Part shown: one piece after another, positions 47,435 to 59,100 of the stretch
Numbering within the stretch: position 1 is the first letter of the stretch
How the letters are laid out: the number at the start of each line of letters is the position of its first letter
Assembly (NCBI GenBank): GCA_024642245.1
Contig: JAHEBM010000006.1
Coordinates: forward strand, 34,967 to 98,966
Origin: Haliea sp.
GTDB lineage: Bacteria > Pseudomonadota > Gammaproteobacteria > Pseudomonadales > Halieaceae
Direction of reading: 5' to 3'
DNA length: 64,000 bases
Position numbers and translations under genes: made by a program
Notes under the pieces: model-generated
Database searches by the model: none
Told to the model about the DNA's origin: nothing
What the model saw: the letters and a program-made list of their open reading frames with translations, nothing else

Positions 47435-48789
47435 TGGATATGTTGTACACCATAGGGGTCACACTGGCGACCCTCGCCGTACTGGTCGCGGTACATGAAT
47501 TTGGCCACTTCTGGGTAGCCCGGCGCTGTGGGGTCAAGGTACTGCGGTTTTCCATAGGATTCGGGCCCGCGCTGGTGCGATGGCGTGACCGGCAGGAAAC
47601 CGAGTACAGCATTGCCGCCATACCGCTGGGTGGCTATGTCAAAATGCTGGACGAGCGCGAAGGGGAAGTACCCGTCGCCGAGCTCGACCGGGCGTTCAAT
47701 CGCAAACCGGTCCTGCAGCGAATCGCCGTGGTCAGTGCCGGTCCCCTGGCAAACTTCCTGTTGGCAATCCTGGTGTACTGGGGTCTGTTCATGGCGGGGG
47801 AAAGTGGCTACGCACCGGTGATCGGCGAGATTGAAGCCGGATCCGTGGCGGATGTCGCGGGGCTGGAGGCGGGCCAGGAGATCGTTTCTGTCGACGGTGT
47901 CAAGACGCCTACCTGGCAGGCCCTGAGCTTTCGCCTGCTGGATCGTATCGGCGATACCGGCACAATAGCTTTTGCGGTGAAATACCCCGATTCGCAGGTG
48001 GTGTATTCTTCCCAGGCGCACATCGACCGCTGGCTGGCGGGTGAGGAACAACCGGATTTGTTTGGCGGCCTGGGGATTACCATGTATACCCCCCAGGTGC
48101 CGCCCGTGGTAGGGCAGGTTGTTGAGGGCGGCGCGGCTGAACTCTCCGGCCTGCGCCCGGGTGACCAGGTCATTTCCGCCGATGGTGTGCCGATGCCGTT
48201 GTGGATGGATTGGGTGGAGTATGTCCGTGCCCGCCCCCAGCAGGCGATTGACCTGGAATACCGGCGCGGTATGGAACTGCTTCGCGTTGTCATCACGCCC
48301 GAGCGCGTGGTCGATGACAATGGCGAGGCGTTTGGCCGGGTCGGCCTCGGTGTGGAACTGCCTGACATGCCCCAGGAACTGCTGCGCAAGTTCGACCGCG
48401 GACCGCTGGACGCCCTGGGCGCCAGTCTCAGCCGGACCGGCGAGCTGACGATTTTCACGCTGAAGTCGATAAAGAAGATGCTCATGGGGCTGATCTCGCC
48501 AAAAAACTTGAGCGGCCCGATCACCATTGCTAAAGTGGCCAGCGCTTCGGCCAAGTCGGGCCTGGAGGCCTATGTCAGTTTCCTGGCCCTGCTGAGTGTC
48601 AGCCTGGGCGTGCTGAACCTGTTGCCTATACCCGTGCTGGACGGGGGGCACCTGTTGTTTTACTTTACTGAGTTATTGGCGGGCAGGCCGGTACCTGAGA
48701 AGATCCAGGCGCTGGGTTACCAGGTGGGTTTATTCCTGGTACTTGGTATAATGTTCCTGGCCTTATATAACGATTTTTCACGCCTGTAA
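47434..48789 (+). CDS. rseP: Site-2 intramembrane zinc protease RseP
   Basis: 451 residues. The zinc motif HEFGH lies in helix 1 (VAVHEFGHFWVARRCGVKV). Two periplasmic PDZ domains follow, around residues 125-200 and 225-300. The second catalytic motif NLLPIPVLDGG lies near the C-terminus. It cuts the anti-sigma factor RseA and clears signal peptides. It sits between dxr and bamA, the standard order. Confidence 0.97.
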   Translation: MDMLYTIGVTLATLAVLVAVHEFGHFWVARRCGVKVLRFSIGFGPALVRWRDRQETEYSIAAIPLGGYVKMLDEREGEVPVAELDRAFNRKPVLQRIAVVSAGPLANFLLAILVYWGLFMAGESGYAPVIGEIEAGSVADVAGLEAGQEIVSVDGVKTPTWQALSFRLLDRIGDTGTIAFAVKYPDSQVVYSSQAHIDRWLAGEEQPDLFGGLGITMYTPQVPPVVGQVVEGGAAELSGLRPGDQVISADGVPMPLWMDWVEYVRARPQQAIDLEYRRGMELLRVVITPERVVDDNGEAFGRVGLGVELPDMPQELLRKFDRGPLDALGASLSRTGELTIFTLKSIKKMLMGLISPKNLSGPITIAKVASASAKSGLEAYVSFLALLSVSLGVLNLLPIPVLDGGHLLFYFTELLAGRPVPEKIQALGYQVGLFLVLGIMFLALYNDFSRL

Positions 48790-48831
48790 TGAATTTCTGC
48801 CAGCAGGCACTACCCGTCGATCGAGTGGACT

Positions 48832-51432
48832 TTGATTAAGCGCATTAGCATATTTATTGCCCTGGCCCTGGTGTTGATAGCGCCCCTGGCCTCGGCCGAG
48901 ACCTTCATTATTGCCGATATCCGCGTGGAGGGATTGCAGCGGGTTTCTGCCGGCACCGTCTTTGCCGCCCTGCCGGTGGCGGTCGGTGACGTGGTGGACG
49001 AGCAGGGCATGCGCGCGGCCGCCCGCAGCCTGTTTGGCACGGGCAATTTCGATGATATCAATATCGGGCGTGACGGGAACGTGCTGGTGGTGATTGTCGT
49101 GGAGCGCCCGAGCATCAGCGAGATCAATATCGAGGGCAACAAGGCCATCGAGACCGAGGCGCTGCTGGACGGGCTCAAGGGCGCAGGACTGGCCGTGGGC
49201 CAGGTGTTCCAGCGCTCCACCCTGGAAGGCATGCAGCTGGAGTTGCAGCGGCAGTACGTGCAGCAGGGCCGGTATGATGCCAATATCGAGACCGAGGTCA
49301 TTCCCGAGCCGCGCAACCGGGTTACCATCAATATCGATGTCGATGAAGGCACTGTCGCTGCCATCAAGCATATCAACGTGGTCGGCAACGAGGCTTTCAG
49401 TGATGAGGAGATCGCCGACCTCTTTGAACTCCAGACGACGGGCTGGTTGTCCTTTTTCAGTAACGACGACAAGTACTCCAAGGAAAAGCTGACCGGCGAC
49501 CTGGAAAAGCTTACCTCCTATTACATGGACCGTGGCTACCTGCAGTTCACCATCGATTCCACCCAGGTCTCCGTGTCGCCAACGATGGAAGAGGTCTACA
49601 TCACCGCGAATATCACCGAGGGTGACATCTTCACCGTCAGCTCGGTCGACCTGTCCGGTGACCTGGTATTGCCCGAGGCGGACCTCAAGCGTTTCCTGCT
49701 GGTTTCCCAGGGCCAGGTTTTCTCCCAGCAGCTGGTGACCAGCACCGAGGAATACCTGACCAGGCGCCTTGGAAACGACGGCTATAATTTTGCCAAGGTG
49801 ACCGGTATTCCCGAGGTCAACGAGAAGGACAAGACTGTCGCCATGAAGTTTTTTGTCGATCCCGGCAAGCGCACCTATGTGCGGCGGATCAACTTCAAGG
49901 GCAATATGAAAACCTCCGATGACGTGCTGCGTCGCGAGATGCGACAGATGGAGTCCGCTCCGGCATCGGCAGCCAATATCGAGCAGTCCCGGGTGCGCCT
50001 GGAACGCCTGGGCTTTTTCAGCAAGGCCACGGTGGAAACCAAGGAGGTGCCGGGGCACGACGACCTGATCGATGCGGACTTCACGGTGGAGGAACAGTCA
50101 TCCGGCAGCATCGGGGCCAGCGTGGGTTATGCCCAGGACGCCGGTATTATCCTCGGCCTGAACGTGCAGCAGGACAACTTTCTGGGTACCGGCAAGCGAA
50201 TCGGGCTGGGCCTGAACCGCTCCAAGTACCAGGACCTGTATAACTTCAGCTACACCAATCCGTATTTTACAGAGGACGGGGTGAGCCGGGGCTTCAACGT
50301 CTTCTACCGCTCCACCGACCTGTCCGAGGTGAACGTCGCCAGTTATTCCACCGATACCCTCGGGGGTAATATCAACTTCGGCTACCCCATCAAGGAAACC
50401 CAGCGTTTGGGCTTCAGTTTAGGGGTCTCAAATACGGATGTCACCGCGGGCCGTTACGCCGTGCAGGAAATCAAGGGCAGCCCGCGGCTGGAGAAGTCGG
50501 TGCCCGAATGGTACGTCAGTACCCGGCAGTCGGACGGCACCTATGAATCGGTCGAGGTTCTCCAGCCGATCGGCGACCTGCCCCCGGAATATGAAACCCC
50601 GGCCTATTCCGAGGGCTACCTCGATAGCCATGGCAATAGCTTCCTCAACTACACGGTGACCGGCAGCTGGAGCCAGTCCACCCTGAACCGGGGCCGAATG
50701 GCGACACGCGGTGCTGCCCAGACGCTGGCCCTCGAAGTATCTGTCCCGGCTTCGGACCTGGAATTCTATAAGGTCACCTACAACGCCGAGATATACTTCC
50801 CGGTACCCCTGCTGCCGCCGAGCTGGACCATGCGGCTGCGCACCGAGCTCGGTTATGGTGACGGATGGGGCGACAGCAGTGAACTGCCTTTCTATGAGAA
50901 TTTCTTTGCCGGCGGTTTTGGTTCCGTACGTGGTTTCCAGAGTAACACCCTGGGACCGCGCAGCACGCCCGCCCTGCCGTACAGGGTAGATCGGCCCGTC
51001 ACCAAGATCGACGAAAATGGCGTGCCGCTGCAATACGGCGGTCGCAAGGGACAGGAATTCGGTTATGTCTACCTGCCCGCCACCGACAAACTGGCACTGC
51101 AACGTCCGCAGAACAACGGCGATCCCTTTGGCGGCAACGTACTGGTGGTCGGCGGAGCCGAGATTATTTTTCCCTTGCCTTTTATCAAGGACCAGAATAG
51201 CGTGCGCACCGCATTCTTCCTCGACGCGGGTAACGTGTTCAGCACGGAATGCGGGGCCACCCAGCTCAACTGTTTTAATGTCGACTTTAGTGAGCTGCGC
51301 TATTCGGTGGGCGTGGGCCTGACGTGGATTACCGGCTTTGGCCCGCTGACTTTCAGCCTTGCCAAGCCGATTAATGAAGGCGAGTACGACCAGGATGAGA
51401 TATTCCAGTTCACACTCGGCCGTGGGTTTTAA
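48832..51432 (+). CDS. bamA: Outer-membrane protein assembly factor BamA
   Basis: 866 residues. A signal peptide (ISIFIALALVLIAPLASAE) is followed by five POTRA domains (to about residue 425) and the Omp85 barrel, with the conserved lid-loop motif VRGF (GSVRGFQSN) and a C-terminal aromatic. It inserts beta-barrel proteins. The only in-frame start near the signal peptide is TTG 48832, with GAGTGG upstream. The barrel contains an extra loop-rich segment around residues 550-610 (PEWYVSTRQSDGTYESVEVL). No ATG start is available, which may keep expression moderate. Confidence 0.95.
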   Translation: MIKRISIFIALALVLIAPLASAETFIIADIRVEGLQRVSAGTVFAALPVAVGDVVDEQGMRAAARSLFGTGNFDDINIGRDGNVLVVIVVERPSISEINIEGNKAIETEALLDGLKGAGLAVGQVFQRSTLEGMQLELQRQYVQQGRYDANIETEVIPEPRNRVTINIDVDEGTVAAIKHINVVGNEAFSDEEIADLFELQTTGWLSFFSNDDKYSKEKLTGDLEKLTSYYMDRGYLQFTIDSTQVSVSPTMEEVYITANITEGDIFTVSSVDLSGDLVLPEADLKRFLLVSQGQVFSQQLVTSTEEYLTRRLGNDGYNFAKVTGIPEVNEKDKTVAMKFFVDPGKRTYVRRINFKGNMKTSDDVLRREMRQMESAPASAANIEQSRVRLERLGFFSKATVETKEVPGHDDLIDADFTVEEQSSGSIGASVGYAQDAGIILGLNVQQDNFLGTGKRIGLGLNRSKYQDLYNFSYTNPYFTEDGVSRGFNVFYRSTDLSEVNVASYSTDTLGGNINFGYPIKETQRLGFSLGVSNTDVTAGRYAVQEIKGSPRLEKSVPEWYVSTRQSDGTYESVEVLQPIGDLPPEYETPAYSEGYLDSHGNSFLNYTVTGSWSQSTLNRGRMATRGAAQTLALEVSVPASDLEFYKVTYNAEIYFPVPLLPPSWTMRLRTELGYGDGWGDSSELPFYENFFAGGFGSVRGFQSNTLGPRSTPALPYRVDRPVTKIDENGVPLQYGGRKGQEFGYVYLPATDKLALQRPQNNGDPFGGNVLVVGGAEIIFPLPFIKDQNSVRTAFFLDAGNVFSTECGATQLNCFNVDFSELRYSVGVGLTWITGFGPLTFSLAKPINEGEYDQDEIFQFTLGRGF

Positions 51433-51462
51433 CTAGTACTTTGATATTTTTTGGAGAAACGT

Positions 51463-51981
51463 GTGTCTAAACTGTTCAAGTTAACATTTGCTGTTCTGGT
51501 CCTCGCACTGCCCACACTGGGCTGGGCCCAGGGGAAGATCGCCGTGGTCGACCTGCAGGAGGCCATCCTGCAAACAGATCTCGCGCAAAAGCGCCTGCAG
51601 GAGATCAGGAGCCAGGACGATTTCAAGGCTGACAAGGCGGAATTCGAGCGGCTCAAGAAAGAGCTTGATGAACTGGTGAAAAAGTTCCAGAAGGACGCGG
51701 CCGTAATGAGCCAGGAACAGCAGAGCGCAGCGCGGCAGAAACTCGCCAGCAAGCAGGCTGACCTGGAGCATGTTGTCGGCAAGGTACAGCAGACGGAGCA
51801 GGCGGCTGCCCAGGCCCTGTTGCAGGAGATGGGCCCGAAGGTGCAGGAGGTCCTGCGGGAGATCATTACCGCTGACGGTATCGGCCTTTTGCTGCAGCGC
51901 GGCGCCGTGATTCACGCCGAAGCCAGCTATAGCATCACTGCCAAGGTGACCGACAAGCTCAACCAGATGGCGGCGAAGTAA
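51463..51981 (+). CDS. skp: Periplasmic chaperone Skp/OmpH family
   Basis: 172 residues. A signal peptide (LTFAVLVLALPTLGWAQ) is followed by the Skp core KIAVVDLQEAILQTDLAQK and a long coiled coil (residues ~45-125). It holds unfolded outer-membrane proteins before delivery to BamA. The start is GTG 51463, with GGAG six bases upstream. Directly after bamA. Confidence 0.93.
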   Translation: MSKLFKLTFAVLVLALPTLGWAQGKIAVVDLQEAILQTDLAQKRLQEIRSQDDFKADKAEFERLKKELDELVKKFQKDAAVMSQEQQSAARQKLASKQADLEHVVGKVQQTEQAAAQALLQEMGPKVQEVLREIITADGIGLLLQRGAVIHAEASYSITAKVTDKLNQMAAK

Positions 51982-51988
51982 ACGCGGC

Positions 51989-53014
51989 ATGTATTCGCTG
52001 GCTGAACTGGCCGACCGCTTCGGTCTCGAGTTCACCGGCGAAGCAGGTAAGACACTCACCGGCATAGCCGCCCTTGCGGAGGCTGGCCCTGGTGATGTGG
52101 CCTTTCTCGCCAACAGGAAATACCTGTCCCAGCTGGCCTCCACCCGGGCGGGTGCGGTTATCCTGCACCCCGACCTGGTCTCCCGTTGCCCCGTGGCCTG
52201 CCTTGTTACCGAGGCGCCCTATGTCGCTTTCGCCCGTATCTCCCACCTGTTTGATCGTTCGCCCCGCTTCCTGCCCGCTAGACACCCGTCTGCCGTGGTT
52301 TCGCCCGATGCCGATGTGCATCCTGGCGCGTCGCTGGGGCCAAACGTGGTGGTGGAGGCCGGCGCGGTGCTGGCGGCCGGTGTGGTTCTGGGTGCCGGTG
52401 TGTACGTGGGACATGACAGCCGGCTGGGAGCCGGTACACGGGTGGGGCCCAATGCGGTCATCTACCACGATGTACACGTGGGTGAGTGCTGCGTTATCCA
52501 TGCACAGGCGGTCCTGGGGGCTGACGGCTTTGGCTTCGCGCAGGGCCCCGGGGGCTGGGAAAAAGTCTGCCAGCTCGGTGGGGTGCGGGTGGGCGACCGC
52601 GTGGAAATCGGCGCATGTACCACTGTCGACCGTGGTACGCTGGGCCACACGGTGATAGCCGATGGCGCGATTATCGATAACCAGGTGCAGGTCGGGCACA
52701 ACTGCAGCATCGGGAAAAATACCGCGATAGCCGGTTGCGCGGGTCTGGCCGGAAGCACGACCATAGGCGCTAACTGCACCCTTGCGGGTGGCGTGGGTGT
52801 CGTGGGGCATGTGGAGATCTGCGACAACGTCCACGTGACGGGAATGACGATGGTGACCAAGTCGATCACCCGGCCGGGTTCCTATTCCTCCGGTACTCCC
52901 ATGACCAGCACACGCCAGTGGAAGCGCAACGCAGTGCGCTTCTCCCAGCTGGACGCCATCCAGCGGCGGCTGGCCGCCCTGGAAAGCCCGGGTAAACAAC
53001 CAGATAAAGGATAA
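51989..53014 (+). CDS. lpxD: UDP-3-O-(3-hydroxyacyl)glucosamine N-acyltransferase
   Basis: 341 residues. The N-terminal uridine-binding domain ([21 protein letters not shown]) precedes a left-handed beta-helix of hexapeptide repeats. The catalytic His lies in [11 protein letters not shown] and GADGFGFA is conserved. It adds the second acyl chain in lipid A synthesis. Confidence 0.97.
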   Translation: MYSLAELADRFGLEFTGEAGKTLTGIAALAEAGPGDVAFLANRKYLSQLASTRAGAVILHPDLVSRCPVACLVTEAPYVAFARISHLFDRSPRFLPARHPSAVVSPDADVHPGASLGPNVVVEAGAVLAAGVVLGAGVYVGHDSRLGAGTRVGPNAVIYHDVHVGECCVIHAQAVLGADGFGFAQGPGGWEKVCQLGGVRVGDRVEIGACTTVDRGTLGHTVIADGAIIDNQVQVGHNCSIGKNTAIAGCAGLAGSTTIGANCTLAGGVGVVGHVEICDNVHVTGMTMVTKSITRPGSYSSGTPMTSTRQWKRNAVRFSQLDAIQRRLAALESPGKQPDKG

Positions 53015-53019
53015 GCCAG

Positions 53020-53451
53020 ATGATGGACATCGGCGAGATTCGCAAGTACCTGCCACACCGCTATCCTTTCCTGCTTGTCGATCGGGTGGTGGAACTCGTC
53101 GAGGGCGAATCCATTGTCGCCTACAAGAACCTCAGCATAAACGAGCCGTATTTCAACGGCCATTTCCCGGAAAAGCCTATTTTCCCCGGGGTTTTGTTGC
53201 TTGAGGCAATGGCGCAGGCGGCGGGCATACTGGGCTTCAAGAGCAAGGGCAAGACGCCCCAGGACGGCTCGATTTACTACTTTGCCGCGGCCGACGAACT
53301 GCGTTTCAAGCGCCCCTGCGTACCCGGCGACAGGGTGATGTTGCGCGCTACCCTGCTGACCGAGCGCAGGGGTATAGCCAAATTTGCGGTAAGTGCCGAC
53401 GTGGATGGCGAGCTGGCGGCTTCAGCTACCATCCTGTGTGCCGATCGGTAA
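53020..53451 (+). CDS. fabZ: 3-hydroxyacyl-ACP dehydratase FabZ
   Basis: 143 residues with a hot-dog fold. [14 protein letters not shown] and the catalytic [20 protein letters not shown] segment are intact. It dehydrates hydroxyacyl-ACP and competes with LpxA/LpxD for the same substrate. ATG 53020 is followed by a second ATG; either may be used. Confidence 0.97.
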   Translation: MMDIGEIRKYLPHRYPFLLVDRVVELVEGESIVAYKNLSINEPYFNGHFPEKPIFPGVLLLEAMAQAAGILGFKSKGKTPQDGSIYYFAAADELRFKRPCVPGDRVMLRATLLTERRGIAKFAVSADVDGELAASATILCADR

Positions 53452-53463
53452 TCCCCGGGCTAC

Positions 53464-54234
53464 ATGATCCACGACCAGGCCATTGTCGATCCCGCAGCCA
53501 GGCTGGCTGAGGATGTCACAGTAGGCCCCTGGACCTATATTGGCCCCGGTGTGGAAATTGGCCCCGGTTGCGTGATCGAGCCGCATGTCGTGATCAGGGG
53601 GCCGACCCGGATAGGGGCCGGCAACCATATCTACCAGTTTTCCAGCGTCGGTGAGGCCACACCCGACAGGAAGTACAGAAACGAGCCCACCCGTCTTGTC
53701 ATCGGCGACAACAATATCATTCGCGAGGGCGTGACGATTCACCGCGGCACGGTGCAGGACCGCTCGGAGACTACCATTGGAGATAACAACCTGCTGATGG
53801 CAGCCGTGCATGTGGGGCATGACTGTGTCCTGGGGGACAACATTGTCCTGGTCAATAATGTGGCGCTGGCCGGGCATGTCAGTGTGGGTGACTGGGCTAT
53901 CCTCAGCGGGTATACCCTGGTGCACCAGTTCTGCAAGATAGGAGCCCACAGTTTCAGCGGCATGGGCACGGCGATCGGCAAGGATGTGCCTGCCTTTGTC
54001 ACTGTCAGCGGTGCGCCCGCGGAAGCCAAGACGATTAATGCCGAGGGCATGCGCAGGCGAGGTTTCTCCGCCGAGGCTATCAACGACTTGCGGCGAGCCT
54101 ACAAGGTCGTTTACAAGCAGGGGCTCACCCTGGATATCGCACTGCAGCGCCTGGAGTCGATGATGAGCGAGTCACCCGAAGTCCAGCTGCTGATAGAATC
54201 CCTGCATGCATCGGAACGCGGTATCGTAAGGTAG
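53464..54234 (+). CDS. lpxA: UDP-N-acetylglucosamine acyltransferase
   Basis: 256 residues. Hexapeptide repeats run from the start (IVDPAARLAEDVTVGPWTYI). The catalytic His is in MAAVHVGHDC, and NNVALAGHV and GLNAEGMRRRGF-like NAEGMRRRGFS are present. First enzyme of lipid A synthesis. Its stop shares a base with the lpxB start. Confidence 0.97.
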   Translation: MIHDQAIVDPAARLAEDVTVGPWTYIGPGVEIGPGCVIEPHVVIRGPTRIGAGNHIYQFSSVGEATPDRKYRNEPTRLVIGDNNIIREGVTIHRGTVQDRSETTIGDNNLLMAAVHVGHDCVLGDNIVLVNNVALAGHVSVGDWAILSGYTLVHQFCKIGAHSFSGMGTAIGKDVPAFVTVSGAPAEAKTINAEGMRRRGFSAEAINDLRRAYKVVYKQGLTLDIALQRLESMMSESPEVQLLIESLHASERGIVR

Positions 54235-55376
54235 TGAGAATCGGTGTCCTGGCCGGCGAAGCCTCCGGGGATAGCCTCGGCGCCGGGGTGCTCTCGGCCC
54301 TGCGCGGGCGTTATCCTGACCTGGTCGTCGAGGGCATTGGCGGCCCGCTGATGGAAGCACAGGGCCTGCGCAGTATGTTTCCCATGGAGCGCCTGTCGGT
54401 GATGGGGTTCGTCGAGCCGCTCAAGCGCCTTCCGGAGCTGTTGCGAATACGACGCGCAGTGCTCAATCACTTCAGTGCCAACCCGCCGGATCTGTTCCTG
54501 GGCATCGATTCCCCGGACTTCAACCTGCATCTGGAGCGGAAGCTGCGCCAGCGCGGGATTACTACGGCACACCTCGTGAGTCCGTCCGTATGGGCCTGGC
54601 GGCAGGGGCGGGTACGCAAGATCAAGCGGTCAGTAGACATGATGTTGTGCCTGTTCCCCTTCGAGACACCCATCTACGAAACGCATGGGATACCGGTGCA
54701 ATGCGTCGGTCACCCACTGGCGGATGGTATTTCCCCGGGGCCCGATCGCGACGGGGCAAGGCTGGCCCTGGGCCTGCAGCCGCGGGTCAAACTGCTGGCC
54801 CTGTTGCCGGGCAGTCGTGCGGACGAGGTACGCCGGCTGGCGCCGTTGTTCCTCAGTGTCGCAAAGCTGCTCAGGCGCACGGACCCCACGCTGGAATTTG
54901 TGATTCCCGCCGCCAGCGAGGCCCGTGCAGCGGAACTGCAGGCACTGCTGGATGGCGCCGGCGAGCCCGGGATAATGCTGGTTCGCGGTCACTCCCTCGA
55001 TGTCATGGCAGCCAGTGACGCGGTGTTGCTCGCGTCCGGTACGGCGACACTGGAGGCGGCACTGCTCAAGCGGCCGATGGTGGTTGCCTATCGCATGGGT
55101 GGCCTGAGCTGGTGGCTGTTGTCGCGCCTGGTGAAAAGCCCCTTCGTGGCGCTGCCCAATATCCTGGCCGGCGCAGCGCTGGTACCTGAATTGCTGCAGT
55201 CGCAGGCCACACCCGTAGCGATTGCCGGGGCGCTGCGGCCATTGCTGGCCCAGGGTCATGAAGCCCGGGAACAGGTGCGGGCCTTCGAGCAGATGCACCG
55301 AAACCTGGCCCGGGGATATGCCGAGCGCTGCGCGGATGCCCTCACGACCCTCGCCAGGCAGACCAACCATGGATGA
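54234..55376 (+). CDS. lpxB: Lipid-A-disaccharide synthase
   Basis: 380 residues of a GT-B type glycosyltransferase. The start is GTG ([20 protein letters not shown]). Family blocks include [44 protein letters not shown] and [11 protein letters not shown]. It joins the two glucosamine units of lipid A. The last 8 bp overlap rnhB. Confidence 0.97.
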   Translation: MRIGVLAGEASGDSLGAGVLSALRGRYPDLVVEGIGGPLMEAQGLRSMFPMERLSVMGFVEPLKRLPELLRIRRAVLNHFSANPPDLFLGIDSPDFNLHLERKLRQRGITTAHLVSPSVWAWRQGRVRKIKRSVDMMLCLFPFETPIYETHGIPVQCVGHPLADGISPGPDRDGARLALGLQPRVKLLALLPGSRADEVRRLAPLFLSVAKLLRRTDPTLEFVIPAASEARAAELQALLDGAGEPGIMLVRGHSLDVMAASDAVLLASGTATLEAALLKRPMVVAYRMGGLSWWLLSRLVKSPFVALPNILAGAALVPELLQSQATPVAIAGALRPLLAQGHEAREQVRAFEQMHRNLARGYAERCADALTTLARQTNHG

Positions 55377-55968
55377 TCTGTTCCGGCGCGATTTCGACGG
55401 CCCCGGCCTGGCGGGGGTGGACGAGGTGGGTCGCGGACCCCTTGCGGGGGACGTGGTGGCGGCGGCAGTCATTCTCGACCCGGGCAGGCCTATAGCCGGG
55501 TTGCGGGATTCCAAGAAGCTCAGCGCCGCGCGGCGCGAACAACTGGCAACAGAGATCCGGGAGCGGGCGCTGGCGTGGTCAGTGGCCAGGGCCACTGTTG
55601 CCGAGATCGATCAACTGAATATCCTGCAGGCCTCGCTGCTGGCGATGCACCGGGCGGTGCAGGGCCTGGACCCGCAGCCGGATTACGTGCTGGTGGATGG
55701 CAACCGGCTGCCGCGTTGGGATTACGCTTCTGAGCCGGTGGTGAAAGGTGACGACCGGGTGCCCGCCATTGCCGCCGCCTCTATCCTGGCCAAGGTGCAG
55801 CGCGACGGGGAGTTGCTTGAGCTCGAGCGGCAGTATCCCGGGTACGGGTTTGCCGCCCACAAGGGGTACCCGACGGCATCTCACCTCGAGGCGCTGCGAT
55901 CACTGGGGGTGACACCGGTGCATCGACGCACCTTTGGGCCGGTCCGGGCGCTGTTGGAACGCGGCTGA
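55369..55968 (+). CDS. rnhB: Ribonuclease HII
   Basis: 199 residues. The catalytic carboxylates are in [15 protein letters not shown] and [26 protein letters not shown] and [14 protein letters not shown] are the other family blocks. It removes RNA and single ribonucleotides from DNA. The start at ATG 55369 overlaps lpxB; the frame is open further upstream within lpxB. Confidence 0.97.
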   Translation: MDDLFRRDFDGPGLAGVDEVGRGPLAGDVVAAAVILDPGRPIAGLRDSKKLSAARREQLATEIRERALAWSVARATVAEIDQLNILQASLLAMHRAVQGLDPQPDYVLVDGNRLPRWDYASEPVVKGDDRVPAIAAASILAKVQRDGELLELERQYPGYGFAAHKGYPTASHLEALRSLGVTPVHRRTFGPVRALLERG

Positions 55969-56054
55969 ATGCCCCGCTTCGGGTGGCCCGGTGGGCGCCA
56001 CGCAGCTGCCCCATTTTCGCGGCTGTCCGGCGCCTACAGCAGCATCCGGTGACA

Positions 56055-56064
56055 GGGAATTCCC
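56055..56064. repeat. 10-bp palindrome upstream of dnaE
   Basis: GGGAATTCCC is a perfect palindrome in the 162-bp rnhB-dnaE spacer, about 65 bp before the dnaE ATG. It could be an operator or chance. No convincing promoter hexamers were found near it. Confidence 0.25.
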
Positions 56065-56130
56065 GCCTGGGTTTGCTTTGTTGGTCGCCGGCAATACAAC
56101 TCCCCCCGCAAGCAGGGTAGAATCCGCAGG

Positions 56131-59100
56131 ATGACTGATTTCGTTCATCTGCGCCTCCATACCGAATACTCCCTCGTCGACGGCCTGGTGCGGGTCAAGC
56201 CCCTGGTAGAGCGGGTGGCCGAACTGGGAATGCCCGCCGTCGCGGTAACCGACGTCAGTAATTTCTACGGCCTGATCAAGATGTACAAGGCGGCCTTCGG
56301 CGCCGGCGTCCAACCGATCTTCGGGGTCGATCTCAAGGTGCTTGACGCGGATGATCCGGACAGGGCCTGGCCCCTGTGCCTGCTGGCAATGAATCTCGAA
56401 GGCTACCGCAACCTTACCCTGCTTATTTCCCGGGCCTTCACCGAGGGCCAGCACCTGGGTGTTCCCTATGTCCGCAAAACCTGGCTGGAGGAGTGTGCGG
56501 GGGGAGTGATCGCCCTGTCCGCCGGGGTTGCCGGGGAGGTTGGGCAGGCATTGCTGGGCGGGAAGCGCGATGTCGCCGCCGAACGATTACGCGCCTGGAT
56601 GGCGCTTTATCCCGGGCGTTTCTACCTTGAGCTGCACCGCACCGGGCGTGAGGGCGACGAGGCCCATGTGCACGCGGCGGTGGCCCTGGCGACCGAGTTC
56701 AATTGCCCGGTGGTGGCCACCAACGACGTGCGTTTTCTGGACGCGTCGGAATTTGAGGCCCATGAGGCAAGGGTCTGCATTCGCGAGGGACGGACCCTGG
56801 ACGACCCGCGGCGCGCGCGCCAGTATACCGACCAGCAATACCTGCGATCACCGGCGGAGATGGCGGAACTGTTTGCGGATATCCCCGAGGCCCTGGCCAA
56901 CACGGTGGAGATCGCACGGCGCTGCCACCTGGTCCTGGAGCTGGGTAAACCCTATCTGCCGGACTACCCGGTACCCGAAGGTATGGGCATAGACGAATTT
57001 TTCCGCCAGCAATCCCACCAGGGCCTGGAGCGGCGCATCGCTGTTTTACTGGATCCTGCGGCGACGGATATTACCGCGCAGCGGGAGTTCTACCGCCAGC
57101 GCCTGGATTTCGAGCTGGACACCATTATCCAGATGGGGTTTCCCGGCTACTTCCTGATCGTGATGGATTTCATCCGCTGGGCCAAGCAGCACGATATTCC
57201 CGTGGGTCCCGGGCGGGGTTCCGGCGCCGGTTCACTGGTGGCCTATGCCCTGGAGATCACCGATCTCGATCCACTGGAATACGACCTGCTGTTCGAGCGT
57301 TTTCTCAACCCCGAGCGGGTGTCCATGCCGGACTTCGACGTGGATTTCTGCATGGAGAAGCGGGACCGCGTCATCGACTACGTGGCCGACACCTATGGGC
57401 GTGAGGCGGTGTCCCAGATCATCACCTTTGGCACCATGGCCGCCAAGGCGGTGGTGCGGGATGTGGCCCGGGTGCAGGGCAAGTCCTACGGCCTGGCGGA
57501 CAAGCTGTCCAAGATGATTCCCTTCGAAGTCGGCATGACACTCGCGAAGGCCCTGGAGCAGGAGGAACCCCTGCGCGACTTCCTGCGGGACGATCCCCAG
57601 GCGCAGGAAATCTGGGATATGGCGGTGCAGTTGGAGGGGATTACCCGCAACGTGGGCAAGCACGCGGGTGGGGTGGTGATTGCCCCCTCGAAGCTCACAG
57701 ACTTCTCCCCGCTGTTTTGTGACGAGACCGGTGGCGGCCTTGTCACCCAATACGACAAGGGCGATGTAGAGGACGCGGGCCTGGTCAAGTTTGACTTCCT
57801 GGGCCTGCGCACCCTGACTATCATCGACTGGGCGGTGAAGATGATCAACGCGGTGCGCCAGGAGCAGGGCGAGCTGCCCCTGGACATCAGCCAGATCCCG
57901 CTGGGAGACGAGGCCAGTTTCAAGCTGTTGCAGTCGGCGGAAACCACCGCGGTGTTCCAGCTGGAATCCCGCGGCATGAAAGACCTGATCAAGCGCCTGC
58001 GCCCGGACTGTTTCGAGGACATCATCGCGCTGGTCGCACTGTTCCGGCCCGGTCCGCTGCAGTCGGGCATGGTGGATAACTTTATCAATCGCAAGCACGG
58101 GCGAGAGGCCATCTCCTATCCCGACGCCCAGTGGCAGCACGCCTCGCTCAAGCCGATTCTCGAGCCGACCTACGGCATCATCCTGTACCAGGAGCAGGTG
58201 ATGCAAATCGCCCAGGAGCTGGCGGGGTACACCCTGGGCGGCGCGGATATGCTGCGCCGGGCCATGGGCAAGAAGAAACCCGAGGAGATGGCGAAGCAGC
58301 GCGCCGTGTTCGAGGAAGGCGCTCGTTCCAAGGGCGTCGACGGCGACCTGGCAATCAAGATTTTCGACCTGGTGGAAAAGTTCGCCGGCTACGGTTTCAA
58401 CAAGTCTCACTCCGCCGCGTACGCCCTGGTGTCCTACCAGACCGCCTGGTTGAAAGCCCATTACCCGGCGTCCTTTATGGCGGCGGTGATGAGTTCGGAA
58501 CTGCAGAACACCGACAAGATCGTGGTCTTCGTCGAAGAGTGCCGGGCAATGCAGCTGACACTCAAGCTGCCGGATGTAAATGAAGGGCAGTACATGTTCA
58601 CGGTCAATGCCCACAATGAAATCATCTATGGCCTGGGTGCGATCAAGGGCCTGGGTGAAGGGCCTATCGAGAACATGCTGGTCGCGCGAGGGGAGGGCGG
58701 ACCTTTTCTCGACCTGTTCGACTTCTGCGCTCGCACTGACCCGCGCAAGGTTAATCGCCGGGCAATCGAGGCCCTGGTGCGCTCCGGCGCCTTTGACTCC
58801 CTGGGTGAGGATCGCTGGGTGCTGATGGCAGGCCTCGACGACGCGCTCAAGGCGGCCGAGCAAAGTGCCAGCAACCGTGACAGTGGTATAGACGACCTCT
58901 TCGGCGATGTGGTGCCCAGCCAGGGCAAGGGGCCGGGCGATGTCTACAGTCCTTTCCGCGGTGCCCGTCCCTGGACCGGCAAGCAGCGACTGGCGGGTGA
59001 GAAAGACACCCTGGGTCTCTACGTGACCGGCCACCCGATCGACGAATACGAGAGCGAGGTGCGCAAGTTTGCGCCGACGCGGATCGCCGAGCTGCGTGCG

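Noticed and set aside
47056..48651. 531-codon minus-strand frame opposite dxr and rseP
   Set aside because: Entirely antisense to two essential genes with intact motifs; no domain or ribosome site.
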